From: Clostridia bacterium
GTDB lineage: Bacteria > Bacillota > Clostridia > Oscillospirales > CAG-272
Direction: 5' to 3'
NCBI GenBank assembly: GCA_017461365.1
Contig: JAFTYG010000003.1
Span: 148,108-212,107, forward strand
DNA length: 64,000 nucleotides
Under the pieces are notes generated by a model. The model was not told the DNA's origin, searched no databases, and was given only the letters and a program-made list of their open reading frames with translations. The translations under genes were made by a program, and so were the position numbers. How positions within the stretch are numbered: the first letter of the stretch is position 1; the number at the start of each line of letters is the position of its first letter. Positions 15,801-24,915 of this stretch are shown in pieces.

Positions 15801-18800
15801 TTATAAGCTGATAACAGCCGTTCTGGTCTTAAGTGCTTGAACGTCTCCGTTCTCCATCACCTTTTTAGGTGTGATCTTAAGAGATACGGTAGCTCCCTCC
15901 GGAATATCCGTAAGAACAAATCCATAAAGATATTCACCGCCAAGCTCGTATGCCGTGACGCTCTTGCCTGCCGCATAAACAGATGTAAATACTGTGTTTT
16001 GAGGCGCAATAGCTATCTTTTTCCATTCGCTATCTGCGGGAGAGTCCGCATCAGCGTCTCCTATATACACATAAACATCCATTTCGAGACGTGACAACTC
16101 AAGGCTGTTGAGCGTACCGAGAATACGTATCCTGTGTTTTCCGTTTGTATCCGCAGCCTCAGTTTTTTGCAAATATATCTTGTTTAGAATATTATTTGCG
16201 ATTCCTGCTGGAATTATTTCGTAGGTTTCATCAAGATACCAATCAGAGCCTTCTGCTGTTGGCATATCATCCTTTGTCAGAGTCTTATATATAGGAGTGT
16301 CCTTTGTATCCGTACCAGAAACAGCATCAACGCAAGTCGTAACTGTGGGAACAGTGGTTTCTATTGCAGTCCATATCTCTGTCGATGTACCAAGAGCGTG
16401 GTTTGATACCGCCGCACCACGATTAAGACAGTTTGTCATAGTCACACCCGCTGCTGTTGAAGTTACTTCACCTATAAACGTACCTGCATTTATTTCTGTC
16501 TTACCTGTTGTGTTAACAACATTGCCCTTTACAGTTCCTTCATAGATTACATTATTAAAGTTCACAGAGAAATCCCCTGTACCACAGCTTCCAAAAACAC
16601 CTGCAACACGATGGGTATAATCATACTCATAGGTGTTGTTAAAGGTCACATCAACATCTACTATTACATTTTCAATTGTCAATGTAGATGCAGCTGTTGT
16701 CTTATGGGTGGAATTACCAGAAGTAGTAAAGCATCCAACAAGACCTACAGCGTTTGTTTGACCGTATTTACCGTTATAATTCAATACAACATTGCCTTCC
16801 AACGTCAAGTTCTTGATCACAAGATCGGCATTGCTCTTGGTAGGCGTCATATTTCTGATAAAGCCTGCGTGCTTTGTTTTGTTGGGTGCATATGTTGTAT
16901 GAGTTTGGTTGAAGCCTGTTATCTTATATCCGTGACCGTCAATATTGCCTGAAAATTCCGCAAAGCCGGGGAAGTTAACTCCGCCAAGATCTATATCCGC
17001 AGTTAAATGGAATGTCTTTCCGGCAGTCACAGCCGAAGGAGCAGTGGTGCTTTCAGACTTATATGTTCCGTTACCTGCAATACAAGCCTCTACATGAGTC
17101 TTAACTGTATCGAGAGTTGCATCCGATCCGGCAACTGTCAAGCCCCAAAGTCCCCAAAGGTCATCGGCATCGGAAATATACAGATCTGTTGCCTTTGCAT
17201 CATACCAAGATATATCCGCTACTACATCTGGAGCTTTATCACTTCCGATCAATACCATTGTCGCTTCTTTTCCTTCTCTTGAAGAGATCGTAGAAACAGG
17301 GATCACACTTTCAGCTACGATATCGTCAATATAGAATGTTCTATCGGCACTCGAGGGGGTACAAGCCATTTGTATAGCCAGTGTTGATACCTGCTGGCTT
17401 ACCATCGTCTCGTCAATAGTTACATATACGGTCTGATCCACCCACTCGTCAGCCTCCACCACAACCGTGGAAGATTTATAGTAGCTTGTACTGTAAGATG
17501 ATTCAGGAGTGGAAGAATATGCACTCATCCAACCAATGGATACGGTTCCGTTGATATTTGCTTTAAGGCGGAAGGAGACCTTAAAGGTACGTCCGATATC
17601 CTCAGCGGTCAACGCACGGTCTGCAAGAATATTTAAGAACTTTATTCTATCCGAATTTTGATCTGCCTTTACAAATGCGACCTTGTTGCTTATACCGTTC
17701 TCATTAAGTGTAGTAACACCTGTTGCAACCGTAGTACCGCCCGTACGGTAAAAACCTACGCTGGAAAATCCGTTATTTTTACTTTCGTTAACTCTGAGGG
17801 GATTTGTATATTCTTTATGTTCGAGAGAGAAATCTTCTATTTTTTCAAAATCGATCGAGTAGTCATAATAATCACTTACCTTCGCTTTAATAGCCAATGT
17901 TACCTTTTTAGCCTTGATGACATTCAAAAGCTTGGATATATCAAGATCATTTCCGCCTTCAGAAAGCTCGAAGTCACCCAAATAGACAGCTCCGCCAAGG
18001 TTGGGCATATTGGAGTAGCAAAGAGTAACTTCATTTACTGTATATCCGTCAAGCGCATATATCTCTACTGTTTGTATTGTATCATTATTGGTAACTAAGC
18101 GGAAATATTTTGAGTTTATTAAGTCAGCAGTTTCGAATGTAGCGAAAAGAATGCATTCTTTAGCACTTGCTCCGCTTATCTTCAGCTCTTCCGCGCTACC
18201 AAATACACGATCAGGCTCGGCAGAAGAAACGTATGCATCGGCAACAGGACGAATGGATACGCCAAGCTCTGTACTGAATGTATGAAGTATAGATGCTGAT
18301 ATATCATTTCCGTCTGCATCCTTCAAAGCGGCCTTGGTCTTTATCGTATATGTTTTTGCTGCATCAAATCCATTATGTACGAATACAAAACGTGAATTGA
18401 CCTCGCTGGCTATCCATTCGCCGCTGAGCTCGTTACCGTTGCTATCAACAACCACAAGACCTTCGTTCACGCTGTTTACATCCATTTCACAAAGGAATTT
18501 AACATCGGGATACGCGTTAACCGAAATCAATGCGTCACCGCCTGCGGGAGATACCCAAACTACCTCCGAAGTCTCCTCATTTGGCTTCAAATAATAGTCA
18601 AAGAACTGGAACATAGCGTTATAACGGTCGTAGTCAAGCTCATCATCATAACCCACAGGGTAGTCGTGACCCTTGTCATCCATATCGATGGGAAGATATA
18701 TCTCGGTTGCTACATCAGCAAAGAACTGCTGAACGCCGTCCCACTCAGCATACATACCGTATTGGTCGTTCGCTCCGCAAGACAAAAGCATAGGAACAAA

Positions 18801-20102
18801 TTCCCTACCCTCGAAGTAGCCGTCAACGCCTTCGTAGAACCAACGTGTTCCGTCGCCAGCCGCAGAATAAGAAACAGTTACTTCACTGCTTATCTCGGTT
18901 CCGTCATCATATGTCATATAAGGCTGTACAACATTTTCCCCGCCTTCAAAAAGCGTACCGTCAGGATCGGCAGAATAATTCTGATACTCGGGCATTGTTA
19001 CATTGTTCTTTACACCAAGTATAGCAGGATAAGGCGAACCCTTGGAAATTCCCGCAACGCCTATATATTCTTGACTGTATCCAAGCTCATCTGCAAAATA
19101 ACGAATACAACGAATGGAAGCTCTTGCCGCCTTTGCTCCGTTTTCTTTGTGAAGCTTATAGGGGTCAAAGTATCCAAAGGTCTTCTGCATAAGTGTAAAT
19201 GTATGTTCAACGTTAACTACTGTATATCCGTTGAAAGCAAAACCAACAAAGTGACATCTCTCGTGATCGCTTATATCACAGGTATTACGGTGTCTGTCAG
19301 ATTGAGTTGCCTCAAAGGTATAAACAGGTGTCTCCCTTGTAGGCTGAGAAGGATAGATTATATCGAGATAGAATTTTGTGTCAAGCGGATCTCCGTAATA
19401 ATCGGTACAATCCTCAAAGGTATTCGCCGTGGTAGCAGTTGTTCCATCATACAATGTCTTTTTGCCTGCTACATAATTATTCCATACAGAAAGAACATAA
19501 TCGAGTGTTCCGAGTGATGCATGAACCGCAGTATCAAAATATTCCACATCCCTCTTCAAGCGGTAGCCCGCTGGAAGAAAATATCCATAATATTTACGAA
19601 TAGAAATACCTGTACCCGAAAAAGGCGTTTGATCTATCATTACATATTGACGTAATGTAGCCAAGCTATGCTCAATATCGGGAGGAACTGCTTTTTCATT
19701 ATTCAAGTAGTCAACCGTAACAACAACATAGCCCTGTGAAATATAGTCGGAAAGTATGCTGACATCGCTTTCCTGTCCGATACGTTCACCGTTCCAGTTT
19801 ATTACATAAAAAATTACATCTCGCTTCTTTAGCTGATATATGTTATAGTTCTTTGTATCATACATAATAGAAGCATCGGGATCATTATAGATAGCTAAAT
19901 GTACAGGGATACCGATGTATCCGTCGGTGGTTTTGACCTCTGTCTTTACAAGATGATCTTTCAGCTCTTCGTAAACAAACACAGCGTCTGTTTCCTCCGT
20001 AGTAGCAAAAATTTTAATAGGTAAGCAAGGGATCAGCATAAAAACTGTCAGTGTTAGCGCTAAAAGTCTAAACAGCGCAAGTCGTTTTTCTTTTTTTACC
20101 AT
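15801..20102 (-). CDS. Large secreted multidomain protein with N-terminal alpha/beta-hydrolase (esterase-like)
   Basis: A 1433-residue exported protein. Residues 1-33 are a signal peptide (KKEKR, hydrophobic core, cut near IFA). About 40-510 is an alpha/beta-hydrolase with nucleophile Ser353 in GISKG, Asp446 in CGANDQ and His479 in DKGHD, an intact Ser-Asp-His set typical of acetylxylan-esterase or depolymerase-like enzymes. About 520-620 is a Big/Ig-like strand-rich linker; about 620-760 a DNRLRE/CBM-like jelly roll; about 770-930 a further carbohydrate-binding-like domain ending FYIDDIVAES; about 960-1260 a GLUG-type repeat region (IDGHGYKITGFN, with LTADIDLGG). The C-terminal 130 residues are beta-rich. 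No dockerin or LPxTG anchor is seen. The domain borders are approximate. Confidence 0.75.
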   Translation of the reverse strand: MVKKEKRLALFRLLALTLTVFMLIPCLPIKIFATTEETDAVFVYEELKDHLVKTEVKTTDGYIGIPVHLAIYNDPDASIMYDTKNYNIYQLKKRDVIFYVINWNGERIGQESDVSILSDYISQGYVVVTVDYLNNEKAVPPDIEHSLATLRQYVMIDQTPFSGTGISIRKYYGYFLPAGYRLKRDVEYFDTAVHASLGTLDYVLSVWNNYVAGKKTLYDGTTATTANTFEDCTDYYGDPLDTKFYLDIIYPSQPTRETPVYTFEATQSDRHRNTCDISDHERCHFVGFAFNGYTVVNVEHTFTLMQKTFGYFDPYKLHKENGAKAARASIRCIRYFADELGYSQEYIGVAGISKGSPYPAILGVKNNVTMPEYQNYSADPDGTLFEGGENVVQPYMTYDDGTEISSEVTVSYSAAGDGTRWFYEGVDGYFEGREFVPMLLSCGANDQYGMYAEWDGVQQFFADVATEIYLPIDMDDKGHDYPVGYDDELDYDRYNAMFQFFDYYLKPNEETSEVVWVSPAGGDALISVNAYPDVKFLCEMDVNSVNEGLVVVDSNGNELSGEWIASEVNSRFVFVHNGFDAAKTYTIKTKAALKDADGNDISASILHTFSTELGVSIRPVADAYVSSAEPDRVFGSAEELKISGASAKECILFATFETADLINSKYFRLVTNNDTIQTVEIYALDGYTVNEVTLCYSNMPNLGGAVYLGDFELSEGGNDLDISKLLNVIKAKKVTLAIKAKVSDYYDYSIDFEKIEDFSLEHKEYTNPLRVNESKNNGFSSVGFYRTGGTTVATGVTTLNENGISNKVAFVKADQNSDRIKFLNILADRALTAEDIGRTFKVSFRLKANINGTVSIGWMSAYSSTPESSYSTSYYKSSTVVVEADEWVDQTVYVTIDETMVSQQVSTLAIQMACTPSSADRTFYIDDIVAESVIPVSTISSREGKEATMVLIGSDKAPDVVADISWYDAKATDLYISDADDLWGLWGLTVAGSDATLDTVKTHVEACIAGNGTYKSESTTAPSAVTAGKTFHLTADIDLGGVNFPGFAEFSGNIDGHGYKITGFNQTHTTYAPNKTKHAGFIRNMTPTKSNADLVIKNLTLEGNVVLNYNGKYGQTNAVGLVGCFTTSGNSTHKTTAASTLTIENVIVDVDVTFNNTYEYDYTHRVAGVFGSCGTGDFSVNFNNVIYEGTVKGNVVNTTGKTEINAGTFIGEVTSTAAGVTMTNCLNRGAAVSNHALGTSTEIWTAIETTVPTVTTCVDAVSGTDTKDTPIYKTLTKDDMPTAEGSDWYLDETYEIIPAGIANNILNKIYLQKTEAADTNGKHRIRILGTLNSLELSRLEMDVYVYIGDADADSPADSEWKKIAIAPQNTVFTSVYAAGKSVTAYELGGEYLYGFVLTDIPEGATVSLKITPKKVMENGDVQALKTRTAVISL

Positions 20103-20131
20103 ATTTCTTCACCTTCCTTTGTTTATTTTTC

Positions 20132-20152
20132 ACAATTATTTTTAATAATTGT
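20132..20152. promoter_or_regulatory. Perfect palindrome in the 5' leader of the secreted-esterase gene
   Basis: ACAATTATT-TTT-AATAATTGT, nine-base perfect arms. It lies about 12 bases downstream of a TATAAT (minus strand, 20169-20164) and about 30 bases before the start codon, so it could be a repressor site or an mRNA hairpin protecting the transcript. Confidence 0.5.
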
Positions 20153-20280
20153 CATTCGACTTTATTATAACATATATATAATACTTAGTCTAATGTTTTT
20201 TTCTTATAAATATTTACTTTTTTTACGATTTTTCTGTTTTGTTGAATTTGCATAAGCAAGTTATATATACAATTGTACTA

Positions 20281-20318
20281 AAAAAAGAGAAAAGGCAACG
20301 AATCGGTTGCCTTTTCTC
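20281..20318 (-). terminator. Terminator of tmcAL
   Basis: GAGAAAAGGCAAC/GTTGCCTTTTCTC perfect stem followed by six T on the minus strand, starting 17 bases after the tmcAL stop. Confidence 0.9.
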
Positions 20319-20334
20319 ACGTTGATAATAATAA

Positions 20335-21501
20335 CTATTTCGCAATATATGGTTTTCGTTTCATAAATTCGTAAGATTCGCTATGCTCATTGAATAAAAG
20401 CGTATATATGCTATCGATCCTTTTCATTAAAATATTTTGCTGTAAGCTCATATCAAGGTCGGCGGGTTTTGTTACAATTTTTACGCCATCCCTTTTGCGA
20501 TTTTTTGAGATCAGTACCCTTCCGTTTTCGTTAGCGGCTAGCAAAAGCGCTTCCTTCGGCAGATCTTCCAAAATATCCTTTGTAACGCCTGACATACAAT
20601 ATAGCATCGTTCGCCTTAGGCTTGCATCGGTATATCTTTTATTTTTTACAAGCTCCATAAGCTCATCTGCGCTTCGGGCTTTATGCGCCATTTCACAGAT
20701 GCGATTGGCAACTCCGCCCCCGGCCCCCGCTATATTTTCAAAATCCGAACCACCGTGTAACCTGAAAAACGAAAGTAGTATGGTATCAAGCATACCGTAA
20801 TCGGTTATTTTTTCTTCCTCTATCGCGTTTTTATAGATTTTGAGTGCTTCTTCGGGAATATATTTTTCAATATTCTCCGTATTTTTTTCTTGCCACTGCC
20901 TTCGTATGGACATTGCAGATGGAAAAGACTGATCACTGATCTCTAATGATGTATAGCTGTCACCTTTTCGCACGACTGTTCTAAAGTCAATATGTGATGA
21001 TAAATGTCTTGCCGTTTTTATATATTCTACACCCAAAAGGTCGTTTGAGCTTAATTTTATGCCTGCGCACACTTCAAGCATATCAAAATACAGTTTTGCG
21101 GCAGGTACGCCGTTGGATATTTTTGCATTAAATTCATCCTTAAATTCATACGAGCAAGCCGCATCTGCCGCGCATTTGAGCAGATCGATGTCACCGCACT
21201 CCGATCCAAAAATGACCGTATCGCAAAAATGTCTCAAGATCGATATGGCTGCTCTTGAAAAATATTCCGCGCTTGCCGATGCCCACGGATACGGAAGCTC
21301 CAATACGAGATCAGCACCGCACCTTATAAGCGCCTCCGCTCTCAGATATTTATCAGCGATCGCAAATTCTCCTCTTTGAACCGTATTACCGCTCATAACG
21401 CATACGATTGCCTCCGCGCCCTGCTCACGCGCACTGCGTATAAGGTATTTATGACCGTTATGAATTGGGTTAGTTTCGCAAACAATACCGAATACCGACA
21501 T
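20335..21501 (-). CDS. tmcAL: tRNA(Met) cytidine acetate ligase TmcAL
   Basis: A 388-residue nucleotidyltransferase-fold enzyme that uses acetate and ATP to make N4-acetylcytidine at the wobble base of elongator tRNA-Met. Seen: the adenylate-binding start FGIVCETNPIHNGHKYL (HNGH as in the family, though the usual EYNPFHNGH is ETNPIHNGH here), SGNTVQRGEFAIADK, GADLVLELPYPWASASAEYF, and FGSECGD. Family length is about 390-410. It is monocistronic between its terminator and the divergent ackA promoter. The position close to ackA (acetate metabolism) may be chance. Confidence 0.9.
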   Translation of the reverse strand: MSVFGIVCETNPIHNGHKYLIRSAREQGAEAIVCVMSGNTVQRGEFAIADKYLRAEALIRCGADLVLELPYPWASASAEYFSRAAISILRHFCDTVIFGSECGDIDLLKCAADAACSYEFKDEFNAKISNGVPAAKLYFDMLEVCAGIKLSSNDLLGVEYIKTARHLSSHIDFRTVVRKGDSYTSLEISDQSFPSAMSIRRQWQEKNTENIEKYIPEEALKIYKNAIEEEKITDYGMLDTILLSFFRLHGGSDFENIAGAGGGVANRICEMAHKARSADELMELVKNKRYTDASLRRTMLYCMSGVTKDILEDLPKEALLLAANENGRVLISKNRKRDGVKIVTKPADLDMSLQQNILMKRIDSIYTLLFNEHSESYEFMKRKPYIAK

Positions 21502-21551
21502 TTTGTTCTCCTGTATTTTTTATATTTTTTGAAATTTATGTAGATTGTCTA

Positions 21552-21580
21552 TTGAAAAAAGTGAAAAATAGTAGTATAAT
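21552..21580 (+). promoter_or_regulatory. SigA-type promoter of ackA
   Basis: TTGAAA (21552-21557), 17-base spacer, TATAAT (21575-21580), 35 bases before the ackA start. Confidence 0.75.
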
Positions 21581-21615
21581 ATAATCACTATATTATTCGT
21601 GGAGGTAGTTCTCAA

Positions 21616-22842
21616 ATGAACATTTTGGTTGTAAACGCAGGCTCGAGCTCACTCAAGTATCAGCTTATTGACACAGACACCGATACATTATACGCAAAAG
21701 GTATTTGCGAAAGGATCGGCGGTGAGGGCTCTCTTATTGAGCACAAGCAGATCGTAAAGGGGCTTAAGGTCAAAAAAGAAAGTCCCATGAAGGACCACGC
21801 AGAGGCAATGAAGCTCGTTGTCGAGCATCTCACCGATCCCGAGGTAGGATGTATCTCAAGCATGGATGAAATTCAGGCAATAGGTCACCGTGTAGTCCAC
21901 GGAGGAACGTATTTCTCAAAGTCTATACTTGTAACCGATGAGGTTATTGCAAAACTTGAAAAGTGCCGCGATTTCGCGCCTCTTCACACTGTAGCTCACC
22001 TTATGGGTATCAAGGGCTGTATGGAAACAATGCCGGGTAAACCGCAGGCACTTGTTTTTGATACCGCATTCCATCAGACGATGGAGCCTGAGGCTTATAT
22101 GTATGCTCTTCCATATGAGTTCTATGAAAAATACGGTATCCGCCGTTACGGAATGCACGGCACATCTCACAGATACGTAAGCGCTGAGATGGCAAAAATA
22201 CTCGGCAAGCCTATCGAAGAAACAAAGATAGTTACCTGCCACATCGGTAACGGCTCATCCATCAGCGCGGTCATGGGCGGTAAGGTAATGGATACGTCCA
22301 TGGGATTTACACCTCTTGCGGGTGTTGAAATGGGCACAAGATGCGGAGACATCGATCCCGCTATCGTTCCCTTTATAATGGAAAAAGAAAATCTTTCAAC
22401 TGCCGAAGTCAACGATCTTATGAATAAAAAGTCGGGCTTCCTCGGAATTTCGGGATTTTCTTCCGACTCCAGAGACCTCGAGGCGGCAATTGCCGACGGC
22501 CCGTCAAATCCCAAATATGAACGCGCAAATCTCGCTGTCAATATCCTGAAGCATAACATTAAAAAATATATCGGAGCATACACAGCTTTGATGAACGGTC
22601 TCGATGCTGTTGTGTTCACAGCGGGTATCGGTGAAAACAATCCTCATCTTCGTGAACTTGTTTGCGAAGATATGGAATTCTTCGGAATTAAATTTGATAA
22701 GGCAGCCAACGATGCCGCTCCTCACGTTTCCGAAAACACCAAAATCTCTGCAAGCGACTCAACCGTTGCAGTATATGTCATTCCCACAAACGAAGAGTTG
22801 GTAATCGCTAAGGACACTGCCGCATTCGTCGAGAATATGTAA
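21616..22842 (+). CDS. ackA: Acetate kinase
   Basis: A 408-residue cytoplasmic enzyme converting acetyl phosphate and ADP to acetate and ATP, a main ATP-yielding step in fermenting anaerobes. Seen: the NAGSSSLKYQLID start, HRVVHGG, DTAFHQTM, RRYGMHGTSH, the phosphate-binding HIGNGSSISAV, GTRCGDIDPAI and FTAGIGENNP. Length matches the family. The start follows a GGAGG site. pta is not adjacent, so phosphotransacetylase must be elsewhere. Two terminators in tandem follow. Confidence 0.98.
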   Translation: MNILVVNAGSSSLKYQLIDTDTDTLYAKGICERIGGEGSLIEHKQIVKGLKVKKESPMKDHAEAMKLVVEHLTDPEVGCISSMDEIQAIGHRVVHGGTYFSKSILVTDEVIAKLEKCRDFAPLHTVAHLMGIKGCMETMPGKPQALVFDTAFHQTMEPEAYMYALPYEFYEKYGIRRYGMHGTSHRYVSAEMAKILGKPIEETKIVTCHIGNGSSISAVMGGKVMDTSMGFTPLAGVEMGTRCGDIDPAIVPFIMEKENLSTAEVNDLMNKKSGFLGISGFSSDSRDLEAAIADGPSNPKYERANLAVNILKHNIKKYIGAYTALMNGLDAVVFTAGIGENNPHLRELVCEDMEFFGIKFDKAANDAAPHVSENTKISASDSTVAVYVIPTNEELVIAKDTAAFVENM

Positions 22843-22878
22843 TTATTATAACATATAAATCTCAAAAAATCAACAACG

Positions 22879-22914
22879 AAAAGACTACCGCAGATTTTTT
22901 CTGCGGTAGTCTTT
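22879..22914 (+). terminator. First terminator after ackA
   Basis: AAGACTACCGCAG/CTGCGGTAGTCTT perfect stem around a T-rich loop. Confidence 0.85.
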
Positions 22915-22925
22915 GTTATGCAATA

Positions 22926-22954
22926 AAAGACCGCCTCATTTGAGACGGTCTTTT
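22926..22954. terminator. Second terminator, between ackA and zinc-ribbon gene
   Basis: AAAGACCG...CGGTCTTTT stem-loop (with inner CTC/GAG pairing) and T-run. It can act for ackA and for the convergent zinc-ribbon gene. Confidence 0.75.
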
Positions 22955-22995
22955 ATTTGCTGACTTAAAAAATATCAATTTTATTTTGATAAGGT

Positions 22996-23319
22996 TTAAC
23001 CCTGCTGAGCGTTCTTGATCTCTTCAAAACAAGCACTGCAATATACAGGTCTGTCGTTGGAAGGCTGGAAAATAACCTTTGCAACGCCACCGCACTTTGC
23101 GCATGTAGTTTCGAAGTACTCACGAGGAGCTCTTCCTGCGTTCTTCTTTGCATCACGGCATGCCTTGCAGCTCTTAGGCTTGTTCAAAAAGCCCTTTTCC
23201 TTGTAGAAAGCCTGCTCACCCGCTGTGAAAACAAATTCGTTTCCGCACTCCTTGCAAACAAGAGTTTCATCAACAAACTCGTTCTCTGCTACTTCTCCAA
23301 CTTTTACTTCTTCGTTCAT
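22996..23319 (-). CDS. Small zinc-ribbon protein, two CxxC pairs per ribbon
   Basis: A 107-residue cytoplasmic protein. After an acidic 20-residue N-terminus it has a first ribbon (CKECGNEFVFTAGEQAFY, then KSCKACRD) and a second (TTCAKCGGVAKVIF, then PVYCSACFEEI): eight Cys in four CxxC pairs. The first half matches the probable zinc-ribbon family zf-trcl; the second resembles the CxxC zinc ribbon found in many Clostridia small proteins. The partner (DNA, RNA or protein) is unknown. It is monocistronic and convergent with ackA. Confidence 0.8.
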   Translation of the reverse strand: MNEEVKVGEVAENEFVDETLVCKECGNEFVFTAGEQAFYKEKGFLNKPKSCKACRDAKKNAGRAPREYFETTCAKCGGVAKVIFQPSNDRPVYCSACFEEIKNAQQG

Positions 23320-23418
23320 GATTTTACCTCGCTTTGTGAAATGGTATTTTTAGGTCGACAATGCTGAAGAATACATCAAGGACCTTATATGATGGGCAAT
23401 GCCCTATCAATCAAAATT

Positions 23419-24003
23419 TTATAAGAGCAACGCTTTGAGCTTTTTGCGTATCCTATATATAGCGTTACTTACAGATTTTTCGTCCGCTCCGACAACCGTG
23501 CTTATATCTTTAGCGGTACCGCCTGACATATATAAACGCCATACGCGGTATTCATAGACGGACAGATTTTTACGAACTAAAGCATAAAGAGCTTTTATAC
23601 GTTCCTCCTCCAACACTCTGTCGGAAGGATCTTCAGAATCATGGACAAAAGAAAGAAAGTTCGGAGATTCTGTCAACTGCTCTGCCGTGTGCTTTTTGTG
23701 AAGTCTGATCTGTGAAACCAAGGCATTAGAAATACATATCTTGGCATACAGTCCGAATTCTACCTCGGCCTGATCCGTATCATACGTCATAATGGAATTA
23801 TAAAACCTCAGCACTGCTTCTTGTCGCAGATCGTCGCGATTAAGAGCAAACACATCTCCATTGTAAAATTTTACAACAAGAGAGTCAATCAACGGACTGT
23901 AAGCATCTGCTAATTTTTGGAAAGCGCTCTGATCACCGTCTCGCACACTGTTTATCAGATGAATAACTTCATCACTCTCGTACAATTTTTCCGAATCGCT
24001 CAC
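23419..24003 (-). CDS. RNA polymerase sigma-70 family factor, SigH-like; GTG start
   Basis: A 194-residue sigma factor: region 2 (DGDQSAFQKLADAYSPLIDSL to LYAKICISNALVSQIR) with the DDLRQEA core, a short acidic linker, and region 4 (LSVYEYRVWRLYMSGGTAKDISTVV) with the HTH ending NAIYRIRKKLKALL. Size and YEYRVW wording fit the SigH/Spo0H group that controls entry into sporulation, but other ECF-like factors are possible. I start it at the GTG at 24003, five bases after GGAGG; an upstream in-frame ATG at 24051 lies against the promoter's -10 and would not be transcribed. Confidence 0.8.
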   Translation of the reverse strand: MSDSEKLYESDEVIHLINSVRDGDQSAFQKLADAYSPLIDSLVVKFYNGDVFALNRDDLRQEAVLRFYNSIMTYDTDQAEVEFGLYAKICISNALVSQIRLHKKHTAEQLTESPNFLSFVHDSEDPSDRVLEEERIKALYALVRKNLSVYEYRVWRLYMSGGTAKDISTVVGADEKSVSNAIYRIRKKLKALLL

Positions 24004-24051
24004 AAGATCCTCCGTTTCGGCTTCGCATTCCGAATTACACGGCATATACAT

Positions 24052-24079
24052 ATTATATCATAAAAATGTATAATGTCAA
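24052..24079 (-). promoter_or_regulatory. SigA-type promoter of the sigma factor gene
   Basis: Minus strand TTGACA (24079-24074), 16-base spacer, TATAAT (24057-24052). It decides the start codon of the gene. Confidence 0.75.
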
Positions 24080-24117
24080 TAGTATTTTTGAAATTATTTT
24101 TGTAAAAATATAACGAA

Positions 24118-24160
24118 AATTGCAGCTTGTTGTCATTTTGAACAAACCAAGCTGCAATTT
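24118..24160. terminator. Terminator of the DUF4364 gene
   Basis: AATTGCAGCTTG/CAAGCTGCAATT stem with an 18-base loop, 35 bases after the DUF4364 stop codon; there is only a weak T-tail. Confidence 0.55.
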
Positions 24161-24194
24161 ATTGTAAAAAACGCTTAACACTTTATTAAAAAAC

Positions 24195-24740
24195 TCAATC
24201 GAACAAATAATTCACATTTCCAGCAAGGAGAGCGGTGACACCTCTGTATATTGCCTCCGGTCGCTCGTAGAAATTATTTTGCATTCGTTCAGCTCTGTCC
24301 AACGTATCAACTATCAGCGTTTGGGAGAATATCAATACCTTTTTTTCGGTGAACGAACAGTTTACCGAATATCTGCCGTCGTCCGTTTTTTCAACCGTAC
24401 ATTTCGCAACGATACCTCTTTTTTTGAAATTAAGATAGCGTAAAGCAGCAGACAGCGATCTATCAAGAATAGACGGTAAAATATCGCTTTTAAGCTCTCG
24501 GGCGATATATCTTCCCTTTTCTGTTATAACGTACATATCCTCTCCGTTTTCAGAAACCTTGACAATAAGATCTCCGTCAAGCATTTCGTTAAAAGCTTCG
24601 GCAAAATCAAGATACATAACGTAATCAGTTTGCATTATGATGTCATTTATTGTAACAAAATCCAAAGGATAGTTTATATTCTCCATAAGATAAAGAACAA
24701 ATATTTTTACGTTTCTTACACTTCCAACAGGTGAACCCAT
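24195..24740 (-). CDS. DUF4364 family protein (winged-helix-like regulator)
   Basis: A 181-residue cytoplasmic protein. Residues about 8-80 form a winged-helix-like module (IFVLYLMENINYPLDFVTINDIIM ... YVITEKGRYIAREL) and the C-terminal half is a beta-rich domain (CTVEKTDDGRYSVNCSF). The pattern is that of DUF4364, common in Clostridia and of unproven function; the N-terminal fold suggests DNA binding. It is monocistronic and divergent from homoserine dehydrogenase. Confidence 0.8.
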   Translation of the reverse strand: MGSPVGSVRNVKIFVLYLMENINYPLDFVTINDIIMQTDYVMYLDFAEAFNEMLDGDLIVKVSENGEDMYVITEKGRYIARELKSDILPSILDRSLSAALRYLNFKKRGIVAKCTVEKTDDGRYSVNCSFTEKKVLIFSQTLIVDTLDRAERMQNNFYERPEAIYRGVTALLAGNVNYLFD

Positions 24741-24822
24741 AGTAATCTGCCTTTCATTTTCACTAAAAAATATGCTTACTGAAATATTTTACCATAAATT
24801 TTTATTTTTTTCAATATTTTAT

Positions 24823-24851
24823 TTGCATTTCTCGGAAAAATGTGGTATTAT
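24823..24851 (+). promoter_or_regulatory. SigA-type promoter of hom
   Basis: TTGCAT (24823-24828), 17-base spacer, TATTAT (24846-24851), 64 bases before the hom start. Confidence 0.55.
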
Positions 24852-24915
24852 ATATGTGTACGTTTGCTTTTTCAATAGAGCGGCTATGAATAAAAACTTT
24901 TGCGAGGAAAAATTT

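Noticed and set aside
18666-19517. 283-residue frame antisense to the secreted esterase
   Set aside because: The minus strand has a signal peptide and catalytic motifs; this frame has no start signal.
24041-24057. ATG at 24051 or 24045 as the start of the sigma factor
   Set aside because: They lie at or before the transcription start predicted from the -10 at 24057-24052, and lack a ribosome-binding site; GTG at 24003 has one.
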